A DNA stretch of 9,957 nt, taken from Francisellaceae bacterium (GTDB lineage: Bacteria > Pseudomonadota > Gammaproteobacteria > Berkiellales > Berkiellaceae). The stretch spans positions 24,001 to 33,957 of the forward strand of contig JAHFQG010000003.1 of the NCBI GenBank assembly GCA_023266415.1. Direction: 5' to 3'. Both the position numbers and the translations under genes were made by a program. Positions 5,332-9,957 of this stretch are shown here, piece by piece. Under the pieces are notes generated by a model, which was not told where the DNA came from, did not search any database, and saw only the letters and a program-made list of their open reading frames with translations. Every line of letters starts with the position of its first letter. Positions within the stretch are counted from its first letter, which is position 1.

Positions 5332-7011
5332 ATGGTAGATTTTTCACGGGTAGATCTCGACCCCCCCAATACTGACACCACTTTTAAAAAAATACTCACC
5401 AGTGTTCTCGAAAGTCAACATCCTGACACAGCCTTAGAAGCAGCCACCGAACGCATCCAACACATCTCTAATCCAAAAATCGCTCTAAAATTTTTAGACT
5501 ATACCAAAAGAAAAAACCCTCTTTTTGCAGCCAATTCTCTCTTAAAAGACTTAGAACAGCATTATTATCGAGCTTTTTATTTTTATAACGAACCTTACAT
5601 CAACACAGGAAAACCTGTACCTCTGTCCTCCAAAAACAAACAGAAACTCTGGTTGGTAGGCATTGTAGCCAGTCTCCCCGGGTTTTTAGGCTTAACCAGT
5701 GCCATTGTTTTTTTAATCTTAACCATTCCCACACCACTGACCGTAATTATGTTGGTCGCCTTGCTTCCGTGTATCGTCATTGCCACCGCCTGGTTGGTTC
5801 GAAAAGCCACTCATGCCTTCTCAAAAGCACATCAGACTCAACACGAACCCCGTATTCAACTGGGATTAGCCCTCAACAATTTTGCCACTAACTTACCCAA
5901 TGCTTTAACCGATGATTTAAAATCTCTCATAATCGATAATACCCTAGATGTGAGAGAAATGATGGGCTTTAACTCAAAAGCCACTGAAGATATGTTCAAA
6001 AAACTCCTGTCCTTTCCCGATGATCCCCAAAGTTCTTTCCAACGGGCAATGATTAAAAAATTTTCGAAAGAGTTTTATGCCATTGAAAGTGACATCTCTA
6101 TTGTGCATGAAAGTTCCTGGCTGGGCACTTTTCAATACAAAAAACAACAACTCTTAGAAGCCATTGAAAAAAACAACGATGGACAAATCATTGCCTGTTT
6201 ATCCTGGTTTCAACGCGAAGGCTTCGATTTATCGGCTATCCAATATACGAGCAGAACAACATTACCTGATTTTATAAGAAGTCAGTTATCTGAGAAAAAT
6301 GTAGGTGCTTTGTATTTTAACGCCTTATCCACCCTTATCCCCAACCAACCTGTCCCCGCTGATTTTTGGGAAGAAATACTCAAAAAAATATCGAGTTATC
6401 TGGAAATACGAGGCAATTTATACAATGTTATTCAAAACAATGATCATCAGCTATCACCCCAAGAACAAGTCACTGTGATTAGAGCATTGTTGCTAAAATT
6501 TCATACCCAATACCCCCATTGCGCACTTGAAAAGATTGAGTATGAAGAAAAAAACGTTCAGGGAGCCTCAATCATGCGTCGGCAAAACATCCTACATCTG
6601 ATTTTAAAATACTACTCCCCCCAAGCTTTACACGATCTCCTCCAATCGCCACAGCCTGAGCTGGCATTTTTTAATAAAGCCCTTAAAAGTTTACTTAAAG
6701 GCAAAAATGCAGCCACAGAAACCCCTGTTGAGCCTATTATCCATCTATTGAGAGATAACCCTAAACTCCCTCGCAGAGAAAGACGCAAGGCTGCCGCTAA
6801 GCTCAATATATTATTGGCTTGCCCTGACACGCATCCGACGGTACATGAGCAAATGGCCCCAACGCCTTGGGTAACCGTGTTTAACAAAAAACACCCCAAA
6901 CATTCTTTGGTGACGGCTACCATCCCTTCCACCATTTGTGAGATGCAGCACCTCAGCCCAAAAACACCTCGGGCGAAGAAAAATGCTTCACCCGAGTTGA
7001 ATCTAGAATAA
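5332..7011 (+). CDS. Unrecognised 559-residue protein with two membrane segments
   Basis: I do not recognise a family. The frame extends to a GTG at 5326, but AGGAAG (5321-5326) is the natural ribosome site for the ATG at 5332, so I start there. Residues 1-100 are soluble and mostly helical. Two hydrophobic segments follow at about 106-130 and 136-156, joined by a short Pro-Thr loop, suggesting a membrane hairpin with both large ends on one side. Residues 165-470 are predicted helix-rich with many Lys, Gln, Asn and Leu. A basic patch PRRERRKAAAK lies at 480-490, and the tail holds PKTPRAKK and ends SPELNLE. No catalytic motif is visible. It follows dksA by 45 nt, possibly in the same transcript. 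A-rich codon use is more marked than in the neighbours. A run of seven C lies in codons 10-12. Confidence 0.75.
   Translation: MVDFSRVDLDPPNTDTTFKKILTSVLESQHPDTALEAATERIQHISNPKIALKFLDYTKRKNPLFAANSLLKDLEQHYYRAFYFYNEPYINTGKPVPLSSKNKQKLWLVGIVASLPGFLGLTSAIVFLILTIPTPLTVIMLVALLPCIVIATAWLVRKATHAFSKAHQTQHEPRIQLGLALNNFATNLPNALTDDLKSLIIDNTLDVREMMGFNSKATEDMFKKLLSFPDDPQSSFQRAMIKKFSKEFYAIESDISIVHESSWLGTFQYKKQQLLEAIEKNNDGQIIACLSWFQREGFDLSAIQYTSRTTLPDFIRSQLSEKNVGALYFNALSTLIPNQPVPADFWEEILKKISSYLEIRGNLYNVIQNNDHQLSPQEQVTVIRALLLKFHTQYPHCALEKIEYEEKNVQGASIMRRQNILHLILKYYSPQALHDLLQSPQPELAFFNKALKSLLKGKNAATETPVEPIIHLLRDNPKLPRRERRKAAAKLNILLACPDTHPTVHEQMAPTPWVTVFNKKHPKHSLVTATIPSTICEMQHLSPKTPRAKKNASPELNLE
6960..6996 (-). 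terminator. Rho-independent terminator of phaR, inside the facing gene
   Basis: Read on the minus strand, CTCGGG (6996-6991), a T, GAAG, a 7-nt loop, CTTC, a G and CCCGAG (6973-6968) form a 10-bp stem with one mismatch. It is followed by GTG and five T residues (6964-6960). It lies about 19 nt past the phaR stop, within codons ~546-555 of the convergent gene. There is no T tract on the plus side, so it should act mainly for phaR. Confidence 0.65.
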
Positions 7012-7014
7012 CCC

Positions 7015-7470
7015 CTAAGTTGGAGCAGTTTCGAAGATGGTTTTTAGTTGTACAGTAGGCCCTTGTAAAGTTTGACTGAACATTTGCCACCACTCTTCTT
7101 GCAGCTGGTGCCAAGCAGTTGCCTCTTGTGCATTGAAAGACTCTTGTAGGTTGTCTTGTTTTCTTAAAAAATAAAGCGCATTTTGTTCCAACAATTTGTT
7201 TATCATGGTATGCAGGGGAGATCCATGCAGACGAATAAACGCTTGAAGGGCCGCAATAGACAATAATGGCGAAGCATTATTTTCTTGCTCCATCAGGATT
7301 TGCAATAAAGTATTGTTAGTTAAATCACTTTTTGTGCGGGCATCTATTACTTGGACATCGACATTATCGACCACCAACTGCTTCACTTCTTCCAATGTAA
7401 CATAACTGCTGATAGCCGTATCATACAACCGACGATTTGGGTACTTCTTGACTACTCGTTTTTCGCTCAT
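7015..7470 (-). CDS. phaR: PhaR-type polyhydroxyalkanoate synthesis repressor
   Basis: This 151-residue protein begins with the unmistakable PhaR DNA-binding/accumulation domain: VKKYPNRRLYDTAISSYVTL (7-26), then VIDARTKSDLT (41-51) and LLQILMEQE (55-63). The PHB-accumulation region continues at about 68-105 (LLSIAALQAFIRLHGSPLHTMINKLL and following), and the rest is a Gln/Trp-rich helical tail. It is somewhat shorter than many family members. PhaR proteins repress phasin and other PHA genes and are released on binding the polymer, so the gene implies PHA metabolism, although no phaC, phaA, phaB or phasin gene lies in the window. The start ATG follows GGGAG and AGTAGAG. The gene ends 3 nt from the convergent orphan and has its own promoter candidate. 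Confidence 0.9.
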   Translation of the reverse strand: MSEKRVVKKYPNRRLYDTAISSYVTLEEVKQLVVDNVDVQVIDARTKSDLTNNTLLQILMEQENNASPLLSIAALQAFIRLHGSPLHTMINKLLEQNALYFLRKQDNLQESFNAQEATAWHQLQEEWWQMFSQTLQGPTVQLKTIFETAPT

Positions 7471-7564
7471 AATACTCTACTCCCGGTTAGGTTTTAAGCG
7501 CAGTCTTTTCAGACCACAGATGAGTCAACTCCGTTCTTCCTTCATCAAAAACTACAGAAATCTA

Positions 7565-7594
7565 TTAATAGTTAATTGGCCCACTAAATTGCAA
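7565..7594 (-). promoter_or_regulatory. Candidate phaR promoter with palindrome at the -10
   Basis: Minus strand: TTGCAA (7594-7589), 18-nt spacer, TATTAA (7570-7565). A perfect 10-bp palindrome CTATTAATAG (7562-7571) covers the -10, and the -35 is itself palindromic, so a repressor site is possible. The leader would be about 85-90 nt. The remainder of the 7471-7649 spacer shows no gene and no clear pgi terminator. Confidence 0.35.
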
Positions 7595-7649
7595 ATGGGG
7601 TGATCAGTGAATACACAGTACCAATCTTCTTTCAGCCTATCAGATATTT

Positions 7650-9146
7650 TTAAGTACGTAAAATATTTTTTAAATGAGTGATAACCGCGCCAGTGGCAGA
7701 ATCGACTGTGGCGGGGATGTCTCCCCCTGCCAACACAGGTAATAAGACTGAAGTAAGTTTTTTGCCCAACTCAACTCCAAATTGATCAAACGGATTAATC
7801 CCCCAACACACCGCTTGGGTATACACTTGATGTTCATAAAAGGCCAATAAATTCCCTAAGGTATAAGGGGTTAGCTTGGGCAGTACCATAATTGTATGAG
7901 GTCGATTGCCAGGAATATGCCGATGTAAATCAAGGTTAGGACACCCGATCATCAGTGCCTGACTTTGGGCCAAGGCATTGGCCAAAACAGTGGTTTGATG
8001 CCCTAAAGGGTGTCCTTCTGCCACCAAAATAAAATCGGTGAGTACTGTTTCGGTGCCTTGGTGTAACCACTGATGAAACGTATGTTGCGCCAATGTCCCT
8101 ACTTGCCCCCACACAGCCATACCACTGCGAGACACAGCATTCCCTTCTTGAGTACACGATTTACCACAGCTTTCCATATCCAGTTGTTGCAAATAAGTGG
8201 GTAATAAAGCCAACGCCTGTGTATAAGGCAGCACCACATGCGAGTGAATATCATGATAATGACGATACCACACGGTGAGTAGACCTAACAAAGCGGGTAA
8301 ATTGTTAGGAAGAATGGTATGGGCGAAATGCTCGTCCACAACCTGGGCCCCTGCCAACAAAGCTTCAAAGCCTGCCACCCCCACAAAAACGGCAACCGAA
8401 AAACCCATGGTGGACCATAAAGAATAACGCCCCCCAATTGAGGGGGCCATCCATAAAATACGCTCCACACCACAGGCTTTGGCGCGCTCTGGATGGGCGG
8501 TAATGGCCAGCCAATGGGCTGCAGGATCCAATTGGTGCCCAAGAAACCAGGTACGGGCGGTTTCAGCATTGAGTAATGTTTCGGGTGTTTGAAACGATTT
8601 AGAGGCCAAAATGACTAACGTTTCAGTGGGATCACACGCTTGAATGGCCGCTTGCCATTCTAACCCATCAATGTTGGACACAAAATGAATACGAGGCGCT
8701 TTAGGATGGCGGTAAGCGGCAAGAGCTTCCAGTGCCAACCGTGGGCCTACGTCTGAACCACCAATGCCTAAATGAATTATGGACCGAAAGGGCCTGCCTG
8801 TGGAACCACGCCAATTCCCCTGGTACAGTGCCTCCACGCCATGAACCAAGGCCACATGGGCTGCTTGGAGGGCTTGCCCCCGATGTTGGGCTCGTAATTC
8901 TGTATGCAGAGCGGGTAATTGTTCAGAGCGGTTGACCACAGCCCCCTGAAAGAGCCGTTGGATAGCTTCTGACAAGTGATGTTTTTGGGCAAATTGGGTT
9001 AAAGCCTGAAGGACATCGTCTGTTATCCAATGTTTGGCATAATTAACATATAACTCCCCCACTTGACCGGCGTAGCGGTGCCCACGGGTGGGATCTTGTT
9101 GGAACAACTGAGCAAGAGACAAGGAACAAGTCGGTTGTTCAATCAT
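7650..9146 (-). CDS. pgi: Glucose-6-phosphate isomerase
   Basis: This 498-residue enzyme interconverts glucose-6-phosphate and fructose-6-phosphate in the cytosol. Motifs in order: GIGGSDVGP (127-135), ASKSFQTPET (181-190) for phosphate binding, the signature GGRYSLWSTMGFSV (238-251) with Arg240, MESCGK (324-329) with the catalytic Glu325, GTLAQHTFHQWLHQGT (350-365) with His355, and GNLLAFYEH (431-439) through NPFDQFGVELGK (451-462) with Lys462. All catalytic residues are intact. It is about 50 residues shorter than E. coli PGI. The open frame reaches 9215, but that stretch lies inside panB and the palindromic element. The ATG at 9146, with AAGGA 7 nt before it, gives the normal N-terminus. 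panB ends 11 nt upstream, so the two are probably one operon. Confidence 0.95.
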   Translation of the reverse strand: MIEQPTCSLSLAQLFQQDPTRGHRYAGQVGELYVNYAKHWITDDVLQALTQFAQKHHLSEAIQRLFQGAVVNRSEQLPALHTELRAQHRGQALQAAHVALVHGVEALYQGNWRGSTGRPFRSIIHLGIGGSDVGPRLALEALAAYRHPKAPRIHFVSNIDGLEWQAAIQACDPTETLVILASKSFQTPETLLNAETARTWFLGHQLDPAAHWLAITAHPERAKACGVERILWMAPSIGGRYSLWSTMGFSVAVFVGVAGFEALLAGAQVVDEHFAHTILPNNLPALLGLLTVWYRHYHDIHSHVVLPYTQALALLPTYLQQLDMESCGKSCTQEGNAVSRSGMAVWGQVGTLAQHTFHQWLHQGTETVLTDFILVAEGHPLGHQTTVLANALAQSQALMIGCPNLDLHRHIPGNRPHTIMVLPKLTPYTLGNLLAFYEHQVYTQAVCWGINPFDQFGVELGKKLTSVLLPVLAGGDIPATVDSATGAVITHLKNILRT

Positions 9147-9157
9147 GCTGTTTCCTT

Positions 9158-9957
9158 CTACATCCCCTCCACTACTTCGCGGGGAAGGGTTAAGGAGGGG
9201 GTGTATATATAGCAATGTTCCTTGGCGGGAAATTGTTGCTGTTTTACGGCTTCCACGTACGTGGTGATGGCGACAGGGATGCTACCGCCGGAACCTTCTA
9301 AGAAATTCTTCACAAATTTGGGCGTCTTCCCAATCATGCCCAGCATATCAAACGTCACTAAGATTTGTCCATCTACCCCACGCCCTGCACCTATACCAAT
9401 AACAGGCATTTGAACGGAGGCGGTTATTTGGGTTGCCAACGCTTCTGGGAGACATTCCAGAACACAAAGTTTGGCACCTGCCTTTTCTAACAATTGAGTG
9501 TCTTCCCACAGTTGTTGGGCCGATTGTTCATCTTTTCCTTGTACTTTATAGCCACCTTGCATGTGAACCGATTGAGGCCGTAACCCCAAATGCACACACA
9601 CCGGGATATCCCAGGCGGTAAGAGCTTCCACAATAGAGACAAGCACTTGTCCGCCTTCTATTTTAACCATTTGAGCCCCTGCCTGCATCAGTCGCGCGGC
9701 GCTGGCGCACGCCTGTTCAGGGGTATGGTAGGTCATAAAAGGTAAATCAGCGATTAAAAAAGCGCCTTGGTTGCCTCGGGCAACACAAGCGGTGTGATAG
9801 ACCATGTCATCCAATGTAACGGGCACGGTGCTGGTTTTTCCTTGCACCACTTGGCCTAAGGTATCCCCCACCAGTATCACATCCACCCCCGCACTAGAAA
9901 TGAGGGTGGCAAAGGTGGCATCGTAAGCTGTCAAGGCCGTTATCTTCTCGCCTTGTT
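9158..9957 (-). CDS. panB: Ketopantoate hydroxymethyltransferase PanB, 5' end outside the window
   Basis: Residues visible from the right edge begin QGEKITALTAYDATFA, so the gene starts beyond the window. The TTG at 9934 is an internal codon, not the start. PanB uses methylenetetrahydrofolate to convert ketoisovalerate to ketopantoate in the pantothenate/CoA pathway. Visible motifs are ILVGDTLG, IADLPFMTY and KIEGG, which carry the three metal-binding acidic residues, then GYKVQGK, VLECLPE with the catalytic Glu, VIGIGAG and DGQILV. The family's usual ending (...EEHSF in E. coli) appears as AKEHCY. After it come about 16 extra residues, ending PREVVEGM, encoded by a palindromic element. Only about 15-20 N-terminal residues should be missing. 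Confidence 0.93.
   Translation of the reverse strand, partial: QGEKITALTAYDATFATLISSAGVDVILVGDTLGQVVQGKTSTVPVTLDDMVYHTACVARGNQGAFLIADLPFMTYHTPEQACASAARLMQAGAQMVKIEGGQVLVSIVEALTAWDIPVCVHLGLRPQSVHMQGGYKVQGKDEQSAQQLWEDTQLLEKAGAKLCVLECLPEALATQITASVQMPVIGIGAGRGVDGQILVTFDMLGMIGKTPKFVKNFLEGSGGSIPVAITTYVEAVKQQQFPAKEHCYIYTPSLTLPREVVEGM
9164..9200. repeat. REP-like palindromic element at the panB 3' end
   Basis: CCCCTCC (9164-9170) and GGAGGGG (9194-9200) are perfect inverted arms. Inside them, CTTC and GAAG (9175-9178, 9184-9187) form a second short stem around GCGGG. The composition and the CTCCTTAACCC pattern on the minus strand resemble dispersed GC-rich palindromic repeats seen between genes in many bacteria. 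It is translated here as the extra PanB tail. No T tract follows on either side, so it is not a standard terminator. Confidence 0.55.

Noticed and set aside
9147..9215. Longer pgi start with 23 extra residues
   Set aside because: The stretch is panB coding sequence plus the palindromic element; the ATG at 9146 has a good ribosome site and fits the PGI N-terminus.
9932..9934. TTG as the panB start
   Set aside because: Upstream codons continue in frame with typical PanB sequence (QGEKITAL) to the window edge, so the true start is outside.

Overview
The window looks like the chromosome of a gammaproteobacterium. ErpA, a DksA with an intact DxxDxA tip and four zinc-finger cysteines, SfsA, a COG2187/COG0645 two-domain kinase and a ThiD of the pseudomonad-like subgroup all fit. 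The coding is moderately AT-rich, genes are tightly packed, and at least two enzymes (ThiD-like and SfsA) appear to have lost active-site residues. A host-associated lineage such as a Legionellales relative is possible, but this is inference and no marker here proves it.

Layout. Positions 1-1298 (minus strand) hold a compact rubredoxin > hemJ > erpA cluster, followed by an unrecognised gene that leaves the window at its left edge and may use an ATT start. A 172-nt divergent spacer (1299-1470) carries a large imperfect inverted repeat and a candidate extended -10 promoter. Positions 1471-3845 (plus) hold a ThiD-family gene joined by an ATGA overlap to a two-domain phosphotransferase/P-loop kinase gene. 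The 3' end of the latter overlaps sfsA (3811-4518, minus) tail to tail by 35 bp. A short divergent promoter region (4519-4629) leads to dksA (4630-5286, plus), whose product has a histone-tail-like N-terminus, and then to a 559-residue two-TM orphan gene (5332-7011). phaR (7015-7470, minus) converges on the orphan, and its likely terminator lies inside the orphan's last codons. After a 179-nt spacer come pgi (7650-9146) and upstream of it panB (9158 to the right edge), both minus. They are joined by a palindromic element that encodes an extra C-terminal tail on PanB.

How the genes relate. Rubredoxin, HemJ and ErpA are all connected with iron, heme or electron transfer and are spaced for coupled translation. 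DksA (stringent response) and PhaR (polyhydroxyalkanoate control) suggest an organism that adjusts to nutrient limitation and probably stores PHA. PGI and PanB are ordinary central and cofactor metabolism. No mobile-element genes, CRISPR arrays, tRNAs or rRNAs were seen, and no stretch over 300 nt lacks a gene. Four start sites differ from the longest open frame: the two-domain kinase (2295), the orphan (5332), pgi (9146) and panB (start lies outside the window).
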